A stretch of DNA of 64,000 nt, taken from CALJFL01 sp039964455 (lineage in GTDB: Bacteria; Pseudomonadota; Gammaproteobacteria; Pseudomonadales; Halieaceae). The notes beneath the pieces are model-generated. The model was not told the DNA's origin and made no database searches. It worked only from the letters and a program-made list of their open reading frames with translations. A program made the position numbers and the translations under genes. Below, one piece after another: positions 42,558 to 52,354 of the stretch. Every line of letters begins with the position of its first letter. Position 1 is the stretch's first letter. The stretch is taken from assembly GCA_039964455.1 (NCBI GenBank), contig JBDVXK010000013.1:310001-374000 (forward strand), read 5' to 3'.

Positions 42558-44555
42558 CTAGAGGACGACGTCTTCCACGGCGGCCACTACATTGTCGACA
42601 GTAAAGCCAAACTGCTGCATCAACTCGCCAGCGGGTGCTGACTCGCCAAAGCTGCTCATGCCAACAATACGACCGTCAAGGCCGACATACTTGTACCAGA
42701 AGTCCATGTGCGCCGCTTCGACGGCGACTCTGGCCAGCACGTCGCTGGGCAGCACCGATTCGCGATAGGCCGCATCTTGAGCTTCAAATATCTCGGCGCA
42801 GGGCATGGACACTACCCGCACCTGCTTGCCGGCCTGGTTCAGCTGGTCAGCAGCGGCAATAGCCAACTGCACTTCCGATCCAGTGGCGATAATAATGGCC
42901 TCAGGCTGGCCGGCGCAGTCGTGCAGCACATACCCGCCGCGCGCCACATCGGCCAGTTGCTGCTCGTCGCGTTGCTGGTGTGGCAGACCCTGTCGTGAGA
43001 ACACCATGGTAGAAGGACCATCGGTGCGCTCTATGGCCATCTTCCAGGCCACCGCTGACTCTACCGTGTCACAGGGCCGCCAGGTCTGCAGGTTGGGCGT
43101 GGCTCGCAGTGCCGTCAGCTGCTCAACCGGTTGGTGGGTGGGCCCGTCTTCGCCAAGGCCGATGGAGTCATGGGTGTAGACAAAAATTACCGGCTGCTTC
43201 ATCAATGCCGCCATACGCACAGCGTTGCGGGCATACTCCATAAAGATCAGGAAGGTCGCGCCGTAGGGGATGAAGCCGCCATGCAGCGCAATACCGTTCA
43301 TGATCGCCGACATGGCGAACTCTCGAACACCGTAATAAATGTAATTGCCGCTGGCATCAGCCGCGCTGACTCCCTCGGACCCGCTCCACAAGGTCAGGTT
43401 TGAGCCAGCGAGGTCCGCCGAGCCACCCAACAGCTCCGGTAGCAATGGCCCGTAGGCATTCAGGCAATTTTGTGAGGCCTTGCGGGAAGCGATACTGGCC
43501 CCTTCAGCCTGGCAGTCGGCGATATAGCCCGCAGCCTTATCCCCAAAGTCGGCAGGTAGCTCGCCAGCCAATCGCCGCTTCAGCTCTGCCGCCTGATCGG
43601 GGAACGCTGCTGTGTAGGCGCTTAGCTGTTGCTGCCATTCCTCCTCCAGCGCCGCACCCCTCTCAATAGCATTCCAGCCGGCATACACTTCATCGGGAAT
43701 AACAAAAGGCTCATGTGGCCAGCCTATGGCCTCGCGGGTTGCGGCAATTTCATCTCCGCCCAGCGGCGCACCGTGGCAGGACTCACTGCCCTGCTTGTTG
43801 GGCGAGCCCTTGCCAATAATCGTCTTGCAGCATATTAATGTCGGTTTGCTGGTTTCATGACGCGCGGCCTCAATCGCATCTTTCACCGCGTCGGGGTCAT
43901 GGCCATCAACATTGGCAATCACCTGCCAACCGTAGGCGATAAACCGAGCCGGCGTATCATCAGAAAACCAGCCTTCCACCTCGCCATCAATTGAAATGCC
44001 GTTGTCGTCGTAAAAGGCAACCAACTTACCCAGGCCCAATGTCCCGGCTAGCGAGCAGGCCTCATGGGAGATACCTTCCATCATGCAGCCATCGCCCAGG
44101 AAGGTGTAGGTGTAGTGATCGATCACCTCATGGCCGGGCTGATTGAACTGGGCGGCCAGTACCTTTTCGGCCAGCGCCATCCCGATGGCGTTGGTAATAC
44201 CCTGACCCAGCGGACCCGTGGTGGTCTCTACGCCCGGCGCATAGCCGTATTCGGGGTGCCCGGGCGTCTTACTGTGTAGCTGCCGGAAATTACGCAGCTC
44301 CGCCATCGGCAGGTCGTAGCCAGACAGGTGTAACAGCGAATATATCAACATGGAGCCGTGACCGTTGGAGAGTACAAAACGGTCGCGGTTGGGCCAATCT
44401 GGATTGGCCGGGTTGTGTCGCAGGTAGTCGTTCCACAGAACTTCGGCGATATCAGCCATGCCCATTGGGGCGCCCGGGTGACCGCTATTGGCTTGCTGTA
44501 CTGCATCCATGCTGAGGGCTCGAATTGCATTGGCAAGACTGGTGCGTGAGGACAT
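42558..44555 (-). CDS. tkt: Transketolase
   Basis: Thiamine-diphosphate enzyme of the pentose-phosphate pathway, 665 residues. The ThDP-binding motif is GDGCMMEGISHEACSLAGTLG, with MAFD-like helper segments later (THDSIGLGEDGPTHQPVEQ). First gene of tkt-epd-pgk-fba. It diverges from the ArsR-methyltransferase gene across 172 bases that contain a perfect 28-bp palindrome. The order tkt-regulator-metK is as in Pseudomonas. Its product erythrose 4-phosphate is the substrate of the next enzyme, Epd. Confidence 0.96.
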   Translation of the reverse strand: MSSRTSLANAIRALSMDAVQQANSGHPGAPMGMADIAEVLWNDYLRHNPANPDWPNRDRFVLSNGHGSMLIYSLLHLSGYDLPMAELRNFRQLHSKTPGHPEYGYAPGVETTTGPLGQGITNAIGMALAEKVLAAQFNQPGHEVIDHYTYTFLGDGCMMEGISHEACSLAGTLGLGKLVAFYDDNGISIDGEVEGWFSDDTPARFIAYGWQVIANVDGHDPDAVKDAIEAARHETSKPTLICCKTIIGKGSPNKQGSESCHGAPLGGDEIAATREAIGWPHEPFVIPDEVYAGWNAIERGAALEEEWQQQLSAYTAAFPDQAAELKRRLAGELPADFGDKAAGYIADCQAEGASIASRKASQNCLNAYGPLLPELLGGSADLAGSNLTLWSGSEGVSAADASGNYIYYGVREFAMSAIMNGIALHGGFIPYGATFLIFMEYARNAVRMAALMKQPVIFVYTHDSIGLGEDGPTHQPVEQLTALRATPNLQTWRPCDTVESAVAWKMAIERTDGPSTMVFSRQGLPHQQRDEQQLADVARGGYVLHDCAGQPEAIIIATGSEVQLAIAAADQLNQAGKQVRVVSMPCAEIFEAQDAAYRESVLPSDVLARVAVEAAHMDFWYKYVGLDGRIVGMSSFGESAPAGELMQQFGFTVDNVVAAVEDVVL

Positions 44556-44673
44556 TCTGTTCTCCGTGATTGGTTGCGGCGGGGGCCCGAGGTGCGTGGG
44601 CGGCTATTTTCGCGTAACCCAGCGCTGACAGCAATCAAATCACCCATTTTTCATGCTAATCAAGCCGCCTGAT

Positions 44674-44701
44674 ATCTATATCAAAATATTTTGATATAGA
44701 T
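44674..44701. promoter_or_regulatory. Perfect 28-bp palindrome, probable operator of the ArsR-methyltransferase regulator
   Basis: Each arm reads ATCTATATCAAAAT, with the exact complement following and no loop. It overlaps the -35 box of the regulator gene. AT-rich long palindromes of this kind are typical of ArsR-family operators and resemble in character those reported for SahR, the SAM-cycle regulator. Nothing else in the 172-base gap is as symmetrical. Confidence 0.7.
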
Positions 44702-44719
44702 TTGAAAGGCTGGTAGACT
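44691..44719 (+). promoter_or_regulatory. Promoter of the ArsR-methyltransferase-metK operon
   Basis: TTGATA (44691-44696), a 17-base spacer and TAGACT (44714-44719). The start codon at 44728 is only 8 bases past the -10 box and has no ribosome site before it, so the transcript is probably leaderless. The operator palindrome covers the -35 box. Confidence 0.6.
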
Positions 44720-44727
44720 CCCGCGCC

Positions 44728-45723
44728 ATGTTAGCTAGCCAAGCCACCGCCAATACAGAGGAAACAGGGGAAGTCTTCGACGCCCTCGCGGGGCTGTGCA
44801 AGGCCAATGCAGACCCCTTGAGGCTACAAATCCTGCGTGTCCTGCACGAGGATTCATTTGGCGTTTCGGAATTGTGTCAGTTATTCGCCATACGCCAACC
44901 CGCTCTCAGTCACCACCTCAAGGTGCTGGCCAATGCGGGGCTAGTGGCGACGCGACGCGAGGGCAACTCTATCTTTTATCGCCGCAGTGAGCTGGGCCAG
45001 CGCCCCGGGCTGGATGCTCTACAAGCCAGCATACTGACGTCTCTGGATAAGGTGGCTTTACCGGACATTCTGGCCCAAAGGCTACAGGCCCTGCACCAGA
45101 ACCGTGAGGAAAACTCCCGGGATTTCTTTCGCGTCAATGCGGCAAAGTTTCGACAGCAGCAAGACCTGATTGCCAGTTACGAACAATATGCCGATACAGT
45201 AGCCGAAGTGCTCGCCAACGCGCCTCTGCAACAGCACAAGGCAGTACTGGAGGTAGGCCCAGGCGATGGCACGTTCCTGGTAGAACTGTCACCGCGCTTC
45301 GATCGAGTCGTGGCACTGGATAACGCGCCAGAAATGCTGGCCAGGGCCAAAAGCACGGCCGACCATGCCGGACTGAAGAATATCGAGTTTATCTCCGGTG
45401 ATACCCGCTCCAAAGAGCTGCGCGATCTCAAGGCGGACTGCGTGGTGGTCAACATGGTGCTGCACCACACGCCCGAGCCCGCGCAAATTGTGTCTGACAT
45501 CGCCGCCACCCTGAATCCGGGCGGCGTTGTCCTGATTACCGACCTGTGCAGTCACGACCAGGCTTGGGCGCGAGAAAATTGTGGCGATCTTTGGCTGGGC
45601 TTTGACCCACAGGATCTCACCAGCTGGGCCGCGGATGTCGGTCTGGACGATATTGCCAGTGTTTTTCTGGCGCAACGCAATGGATTTCAAATACAGGTGC
45701 GCCTCTTCGGCCGCCCCAGTTAA
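44728..45723 (+). CDS. ArsR-family regulator fused to a SAM-dependent methyltransferase
   Basis: 331 residues in two parts. The N-terminal winged helix (about 18-105) has the ArsR recognition region FGVSELCQLFAIRQPALSHHLKVLANAGLVATRREGNSIFYR. The C-terminal class I methyltransferase domain (about 140-325) has motif I in VLEVGPGDGTFLVELSPRFDRVVALDN and a later NPGGVVLITDL. It is followed after 13 bases by metK, then ahcY and metF. It therefore probably senses SAM or SAH through the methyltransferase pocket and controls the methyl cycle, in the manner of SahR. Whether it methylates anything is unknown. Confidence 0.85.
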   Translation: MLASQATANTEETGEVFDALAGLCKANADPLRLQILRVLHEDSFGVSELCQLFAIRQPALSHHLKVLANAGLVATRREGNSIFYRRSELGQRPGLDALQASILTSLDKVALPDILAQRLQALHQNREENSRDFFRVNAAKFRQQQDLIASYEQYADTVAEVLANAPLQQHKAVLEVGPGDGTFLVELSPRFDRVVALDNAPEMLARAKSTADHAGLKNIEFISGDTRSKELRDLKADCVVVNMVLHHTPEPAQIVSDIAATLNPGGVVLITDLCSHDQAWARENCGDLWLGFDPQDLTSWAADVGLDDIASVFLAQRNGFQIQVRLFGRPS

Positions 45724-45736
45724 TAAGGAAAGTACG

Positions 45737-46891
<1,155 letters not shown>

Positions 46892-46954
46892 GCGCCCGTG
46901 ATTCGGTCATAGCAACCGATAGCCACTGATTAAGACATAAATTACCGATTACAT

Positions 46955-46979
46955 TTGAACAAGACAGGTTCATCGAACC
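46955..46979 (+). promoter_or_regulatory. Two mutually exclusive small hairpins before the ahcY ribosome site
   Basis: TGAAC (46956-46960) can pair with GTTCA (46968-46972). Alternatively GGTTC (46967-46971) can pair with GAACC (46975-46979), ending two bases before the AAGGAA ribosome site. Bases 46892-46954 hold nothing else clear. It does not match the SAH riboswitch consensus as I know it. Confidence 0.25.
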
Positions 46980-46992
46980 AAAGGAAATGACA

Positions 46993-48384
46993 ATGAGCAC
47001 AGCAGAAAAACTGGACACCGCACAGGACTACAAAGTCGCCGATATCAACCTGGCTGAATGGGGACGTCGCGAGCTGGAAATCGCCGAGAGTGAAATGCCG
47101 GCACTGATGGCGATGCGCGCCAAATATAAAGATCATCAACCGCTGGCTGGCGCCAAGATCCTGGGCTGCATTCACATGACAATCCAGACCGGCGTATTAA
47201 TCGAAACACTGACAGAGCTGGGTGCCGAAGTACGCTGGTCGTCCTGTAATATTTTTTCTACCCAGGACCACGCGGCGGCGGCGATTGCTGCAACCGGTGT
47301 GCCAGTCTTCGCCTGGAAGGGTGAAACCGAAGAAGAGTATGAGTGGTGCATCGAGCAAACCATCCTGAAGGATGGCCAGCCCTGGGCAGCCAACATGATT
47401 CTGGATGACGGTGGCGATCTCACCGGCATGTTGCACGAAAAATATCCGGCAATGCTGGACGCTATCCACGGCATTACCGAAGAGACCACAACCGGGGTTC
47501 ACCGCCTTCAGGAAATGCTGGACCAGGGCCTGCTGAAAGTACCCGCAGTCAACGTTAACGACTCCGTAACCAAGTCAAAGAATGACAACAAGTATGGCTG
47601 CAGACACAGTCTGAGCGATGCCATCAAGCGCGGCACCGACCACCTGTTATCGGGTAAGAAGGCGCTGGTTATTGGTTATGGCGACGTCGGCAAGGGCTCT
47701 GCTCAATCACTGAACCAGGAAGGTATGGTCGTGCGCATTTCCGAGATTGATCCGATTTGCGCGATGCAGGCCTGCATGGACGGTTTCGAAATCTCCTCGC
47801 CCTTTATCAACGGCGTTAACGACGGTACTGAAGCATCTGTCGATCACGACCTGCTGCAGAACATTGACCTGCTGGTAACCACCACGGGCAACTACAACGT
47901 CTGCAACGAAAATATGCTCAAGCACCTCAAGTCTGGTGCGGTGGTGTGCAACATCGGTCACTTCGACAATGAAATCGATACCGCGTTTATGCGCAGGAAC
48001 TGGGAGTGGGAAGAGATCAAGCCGCAGGTTCACAAAGTGTATCGCGACCAAGCCAAAAACGATCACCTGCTGCTGCTGTCAGAAGGTCGACTGGTTAACC
48101 TGGGCAACGCGACAGGGCACCCGTCTCGTATCATGGACGGATCTTTCGCCAACCAGGTGCTGGCCCAGATCTATTTGTACGAGCGCCGTTTTGCTGATCT
48201 CGAGCCAGAGCTCAAGCCAGGTGCATTGTCGCTGGAAGTACTGCCCAAAAAGCTGGACGAAGAAGTGGCTGCCCACATGGTCGCCGGCTTTGGCGGTACG
48301 CTGACGCGCCTGACAGAAGAGCAGGCCGACTACATCAGTGTAGCGGTGGACGGCCCCTTCAAACCTGATAGCTACAAGTACTAG
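46993..48384 (+). CDS. ahcY: Adenosylhomocysteinase
   Basis: Hydrolyses S-adenosylhomocysteine to adenosine and homocysteine, removing the inhibitor of methyltransferases. 463 residues from ATG 46993; the ATG at 46987 is too close to the AAGGAA ribosome site. Signatures: SSCNIFSTQDHAAAAIA, SVTKSKNDNKYGCRHSL with the catalytic Lys/Asp/Cys, and the NAD-binding VIGYGDVGKGSAQSL. The bacterial long form ends KPDSYKY. It lies about 100 bases after metK and 13 before metF. Confidence 0.97.
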   Translation: MSTAEKLDTAQDYKVADINLAEWGRRELEIAESEMPALMAMRAKYKDHQPLAGAKILGCIHMTIQTGVLIETLTELGAEVRWSSCNIFSTQDHAAAAIAATGVPVFAWKGETEEEYEWCIEQTILKDGQPWAANMILDDGGDLTGMLHEKYPAMLDAIHGITEETTTGVHRLQEMLDQGLLKVPAVNVNDSVTKSKNDNKYGCRHSLSDAIKRGTDHLLSGKKALVIGYGDVGKGSAQSLNQEGMVVRISEIDPICAMQACMDGFEISSPFINGVNDGTEASVDHDLLQNIDLLVTTTGNYNVCNENMLKHLKSGAVVCNIGHFDNEIDTAFMRRNWEWEEIKPQVHKVYRDQAKNDHLLLLSEGRLVNLGNATGHPSRIMDGSFANQVLAQIYLYERRFADLEPELKPGALSLEVLPKKLDEEVAAHMVAGFGGTLTRLTEEQADYISVAVDGPFKPDSYKY

Positions 48385-48397
48385 GAATCGCGCGCTC

Positions 48398-49237
48398 ATG
48401 GCACAGGAAAAGCCCAGCATCTCTTTTGAGTATTTCCCTCCCAAGACCGATGCTGGCCGCGAAAAACTGTTAGGCGAAATTACGCCAGCTCTGCAAGCCC
48501 TGGGCCCCGAGTTTTTCTCGGTGACCTATGGCGCCGGTGGATCCACGCGTGACAATACTCGCGATATCGTCGCGGCTATACGCGCGCAGGATATTGACGT
48601 AGCGCCGCACCTCAGTTTTGGTGGCGATGATGACAAAGCCATTCTGGCCCTGCTTCAGGATTATCGCGATCTGGGTGTAAACCGGCTGGTTGCGCTTCGC
48701 GGCGATATTCCCTCAGGCATGGGTGGCGGCGGCCAGCTGGTCTATGCCAACGAGCTGGTAGCCTTCGTTCGTGAGCACATGGGTGACCACTTCCATATCG
48801 AAGTGGCGGCCTATCCCGAGATTCACCCCCAGGCGGAGAGTTACAGCCGCGACATCGAACACCTCAAGGGTAAGTTCGACGCCGGTGCTGACAGCGCCAT
48901 TACCCAGTATTTTTACAACGTGGAATCTTACTTCTACTTCCTCGACCAGTGCGCGGCAGCGGGCATAGACAAGCCCATTCATGCCGGCATTATGCCGATT
49001 ACCAATTTTCAGAACCTGCAGCGTTTCTCGAAGAACTGTGGGGCGGAAATACCGCGCTGGATTTGCCAACGCGTAGAGGCCTTTGGCGACGACCAGGACA
49101 GCATTAAGCAGTTCGGTGTCGATGTCGTTAGCCAGTTATGCCAGACGCTACTGGACAACGGCGCCCCGGGCATCCACTTCTACACCATGAATCAGGTAGA
49201 GCCAACTCGCGAAATCTATAATAATCTGGGTCTTTAG
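48398..49237 (+). CDS. metF: Methylenetetrahydrofolate reductase
   Basis: FAD enzyme that supplies 5-methyl-THF for methionine synthesis. 279 residues, the bacterial single-domain length. Starts SISFEYFPPKTDAGREKLL with the catalytic Glu in FEYFPP. Other conserved parts are TYGAGGSTRDNT, LVALRGDIPSG and ITQYFYNVESY. It is next after ahcY with 13 bases between, so metK-ahcY-metF forms one methyl-cycle unit. Confidence 0.96.
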   Translation: MAQEKPSISFEYFPPKTDAGREKLLGEITPALQALGPEFFSVTYGAGGSTRDNTRDIVAAIRAQDIDVAPHLSFGGDDDKAILALLQDYRDLGVNRLVALRGDIPSGMGGGGQLVYANELVAFVREHMGDHFHIEVAAYPEIHPQAESYSRDIEHLKGKFDAGADSAITQYFYNVESYFYFLDQCAAAGIDKPIHAGIMPITNFQNLQRFSKNCGAEIPRWICQRVEAFGDDQDSIKQFGVDVVSQLCQTLLDNGAPGIHFYTMNQVEPTREIYNNLGL

Positions 49238-49255
49238 CGGCTATCTGGTAACACC

Positions 49256-50002
49256 ATGCGAATTCCCCGGATCTACACCGGGCAAGACATCACCGCCGGC
49301 AAACTCCTGCAACTGGAGGCTGGTGCCAGTCAGCATATAGGCCGGGCACTGCGTATGCAGGCCGGCGACAGCATCTGCCTGTTCAATGGCAGCGGCCACC
49401 AGTGGCCAGCACAAATTACCGCAATTGATAAAAAACAGGTCAGTGTTTTACCGGACCAGTCAGCCATCGGCACCCCCGAGTCGCCCCTGGCGATACACCT
49501 TGCAATAGCGATCTCCCGCGGCGACCGGATGGACACCGTGATCCAGAAATCAACCGAGCTGGGCGTGCAGGCGATCACTCCGATTATCAGTGAGCGTACC
49601 GAAGTCAGGCTGAAAGGCGACCGCGAAAAGAAGAAGCTGCAGCACTGGCAGCAAGTCATTGTCAGCGCCTGCGAGCAATGTGGGCGCAACACCCTGCCCG
49701 AACTGCACCCCCCCAGCCCGGTCGGTCAGTGGCTGGAAAGCAGCGATAGCCAGCTGCGCTTTGTGTTACATCACCGCGGTAACAAGGGCCTGAATGCAGA
49801 TGCGCAGGCGAGCTCGATTGACCTTCTCATAGGGCCGGAGGGTGGGCTCTCCGAGGCAGAGATTGGCAGCGCTCAGGACAGGGGTTTTCAGCCACTGACA
49901 CTAGGCCCGAGGATATTGAGAACCGAGACGGCCCCGCTGGCGGCGATCGCCATCCTGCAGGCCCAATGGGGTGACATGAACGCCGGTGGGACAGGCGACT
50001 GA
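49256..50002 (+). CDS. rsmE: 16S rRNA (uracil-1498-N3) methyltransferase
   Basis: SPOUT-class SAM-dependent methyltransferase. 248 residues. N-terminal PUA-like RNA-binding domain (about 1-70; RIPRIYTGQDI and QHIGRALRMQAGDSICLFNGSG), then the knotted domain with the SAM-binding LLIGPEGGLSEAEIG and LGPRILRTETA. Modifies U1498 of 16S rRNA. It follows metF by 18 bases. It ends one base before the stop of the convergent esterase gene. Confidence 0.93.
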   Translation: MRIPRIYTGQDITAGKLLQLEAGASQHIGRALRMQAGDSICLFNGSGHQWPAQITAIDKKQVSVLPDQSAIGTPESPLAIHLAIAISRGDRMDTVIQKSTELGVQAITPIISERTEVRLKGDREKKKLQHWQQVIVSACEQCGRNTLPELHPPSPVGQWLESSDSQLRFVLHHRGNKGLNADAQASSIDLLIGPEGGLSEAEIGSAQDRGFQPLTLGPRILRTETAPLAAIAILQAQWGDMNAGGTGD

Positions 50003-51247
50003 TCAACCTGCCCGGTGGGCGTGCGTCCATTCAAGGAAATCGGCGACACCATTAACCGCATGATCGGTGCGCACCGAATGAAAGATTTCAAACGCGTGTT
50101 GGGCGCCGGGTAGTTCAGCGTAACCAACTGGCTGCTCAGAGACCGCCTGCAGGGCCGACACGAATGTGCGCGCCTCCTCAACCCATACCAGCGTGTCATG
50201 TGTTCCCTGAACAACAAAAAATGGCGGCGCATCGGCATTGACCCGACTTAGCGGTGATCCCTGATCCCAGAGCTCGGGGTTCTCCTCCCGCGTGCACTGC
50301 ATCACCCGTTTGCCAAGAAAACTGTCCATCGCCATTTTCGGGCGTATGTCGTATCGGTCCAGAAAATCAAACACACCATAAAACGGCGCCGCTGCCTGTA
50401 CGGAGGTATCACGATCCTCGAAACCAGGCTGATACTCGGGGCAGTTGGGCGTCAGCGCGGCCAAAGAGCTGAGGTGCCCCCCCGCGGAACCACCGGTAAT
50501 GGCAATGAAGTCAGGGTCGCCACCAAATTCGGCAATATTGTCTTTTATCCAGACTATGGCCTTCTTCACATCGATAATATGAGCGGGGAATGCAGCCGTA
50601 GGGCTCAGGCGATAGTTGATCGCCACACATACCCAGCCACGCTGGGCCATGTGATACATCAACGGCTTGGCCTGCTCTTCCTTCTTACCGATCACCCAGG
50701 CACCACCATGAACCTGCAGCAATACGGGGAAAGGGCCATCGCGCTTGGCGATAGGCTGGTAAACGTCCAGTAAGTTGCGCTCACCCGCATCGCCATAACT
50801 GACGTGGGTATGCTTTCGAACACCGTCACGGGCAAAATGAAATGGCTTCAACCAGCTACGTGACACTACCTCATCACTGAGTACTGCCTGCCGGTCCAGT
50901 GGCAGCTCATTGCGATAGTTGTCGCCCAGCGCCCGTTTCAGCGCCGCCCGGAAATACTGATGTGTATCCATGGACTGGCTGTGCAGAAAGGCGAGCCCCA
51001 GCCAAGACAGCGCAAAAATGCCCAGTCCAGCCTGAGCGCGGGCATCTTCGAATACCCCGGCAAATGCCAATACTGATGTCAGCGCGACCTGCCAGAGTAT
51101 GTGAATAAAGGCGAGCTCTCCGGTCAGCCACGCCAGCATAAAATACAGGGGCACCAGGAAGTAAACCTGCCTTGCCTTGATCAGCGCACACAAGGTGCCG
51201 ATCGCGAAAAAAACAGCCAGGCCGAGATAAATTGCAGCAACACTCAC
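50003..51247 (-). CDS. Membrane-anchored alpha/beta hydrolase (BD-FAE/HSL-type esterase)
   Basis: About 414 residues from GTG 51247, with GGAG 9 bases upstream; TTG at 51262 is an alternative. The N-terminal 90 residues hold three or four hydrophobic helices. The C-terminal hydrolase domain (about 150-410) has the oxyanion motif LQVHGGAWVIGKKEE, the nucleophile Ser in ITGGSAGGHLSSLAA, the acid Asp in VQGTHDTLVWVEE and the His in LPGAQHAFEIFH. The HGGAW and GGSAGG motifs place it in the hormone-sensitive-lipase/carboxylesterase group. Substrate unknown. The membrane domain suggests action at the inner membrane. Confidence 0.82.
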   Translation of the reverse strand: MSVAAIYLGLAVFFAIGTLCALIKARQVYFLVPLYFMLAWLTGELAFIHILWQVALTSVLAFAGVFEDARAQAGLGIFALSWLGLAFLHSQSMDTHQYFRAALKRALGDNYRNELPLDRQAVLSDEVVSRSWLKPFHFARDGVRKHTHVSYGDAGERNLLDVYQPIAKRDGPFPVLLQVHGGAWVIGKKEEQAKPLMYHMAQRGWVCVAINYRLSPTAAFPAHIIDVKKAIVWIKDNIAEFGGDPDFIAITGGSAGGHLSSLAALTPNCPEYQPGFEDRDTSVQAAAPFYGVFDFLDRYDIRPKMAMDSFLGKRVMQCTREENPELWDQGSPLSRVNADAPPFFVVQGTHDTLVWVEEARTFVSALQAVSEQPVGYAELPGAQHAFEIFHSVRTDHAVNGVADFLEWTHAHRAG

Positions 51248-51388
51248 GAAACAGCTCTCCAATACCGTGAAGGGGTCGCTATTCTATTGCATTTTGGGGG
51301 AAGCCGGGAGGCACAATAGAGAATCTCGCTTGCGCCGTTCACAGCCATTGCGTAATTTAGCAGGCCTACTTCGCAGCGGAACCAAGGT

Positions 51389-52348
51389 ATGACTATCAAG
51401 ATAGGCGTGGTGATGGACCCCATCGCGGACCTGAGCTACAAAAAAGACAGCACCATGGCCATGCTCTGGGCAGCCGCAGCGCGCGACTGGCAACTCTTTT
51501 ACATGGAACAGAAAGACCTTTACCTGGACCAGGGCGTGCCGCGAGCGAGAATGTCTCATCTCACCGTGTTCCACGACCCGGACCACTGGTTCGACCTGGG
51601 CGAGCCGGAACAGCGCGACCTCGGGGAGCTGGATGTGATCCTGATGCGTAAAGATCCGCCCTTTGACAACGAATACATCTACTCAACCTATATACTCGAG
51701 GCCGCCGAGCGGCTGGGCACACTGATTGTTAATCGCTGCCAGAGTTTGCGCGACTGCAATGAAAAGGTGTTTGCCACCGAATTCCCACAGTGCTGCCCGC
51801 CGGTACTTGTCAGCGCCGATACAGAGCGCCTGAAAGCCTTTCACCTGCTGCATGAGGATGTCATTTTCAAACCGCTGGACGGCATGGGGGGAACCTCAAT
51901 CTTCCGGGTCAAGCAAGGCGACACCAACCTCAACGTCATACTGGAGACGCTGACCAACTTCGGCCAGAACACCATCATGGCACAGCGCTTCATCCCGGAA
52001 ATCAGCGAGGGCGACAAGCGCATTCTTGTGATTAACGGCAAGGCGGTGCCCTACTGCCTGGCCAGGGTTCCCCTGAGCGGCGAACTGCGTGGCAATCTCG
52101 CCGCCGGCGGCAACGGCAGGGCACAACCGCTCACCGAGCGAGACCAGTGGATCGCCGATCAGGTCGGCCCCTCTCTGATTGAGAAGGGTCTGCTGTTTGT
52201 GGGTTTGGATATTATCGGTGATTACCTCACCGAAATTAACGTCACCAGCCCGACCTGCATCCGCGAAATCGACAATGCCTACGATCTGGACATTGGCGGC
52301 CAACTCATGGATTGTATTACCCAGGAGCTCGCTGAAAAGAGGCGCTAG
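51389..52348 (+). CDS. gshB: Glutathione synthetase
   Basis: ATP-grasp enzyme that joins gamma-glutamylcysteine and glycine. 319 residues. The N-terminal substrate domain opens KIGVVMDPIADLSYKKDSTMAML; the ATP-grasp core contains DVIFKPLDGMGGTSIFRV, and AGGNGRAQPLTERD and VGLDIIGDYLTEINVTSPT complete the active site. It is followed after 6 bases by a tonB gene, then yqgE and ruvX, the same order as in Pseudomonas. Confidence 0.96.
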   Translation: MTIKIGVVMDPIADLSYKKDSTMAMLWAAAARDWQLFYMEQKDLYLDQGVPRARMSHLTVFHDPDHWFDLGEPEQRDLGELDVILMRKDPPFDNEYIYSTYILEAAERLGTLIVNRCQSLRDCNEKVFATEFPQCCPPVLVSADTERLKAFHLLHEDVIFKPLDGMGGTSIFRVKQGDTNLNVILETLTNFGQNTIMAQRFIPEISEGDKRILVINGKAVPYCLARVPLSGELRGNLAAGGNGRAQPLTERDQWIADQVGPSLIEKGLLFVGLDIIGDYLTEINVTSPTCIREIDNAYDLDIGGQLMDCITQELAEKRR

Positions 52349-52354
52349 GGGTCC

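Noticed and set aside
46892..46992. An SAH or SAM riboswitch between metK and ahcY
   Set aside because: The gap is about 100 bases and lacks the conserved GC-rich core that I know for SAH riboswitches. Only two small alternative hairpins are visible.
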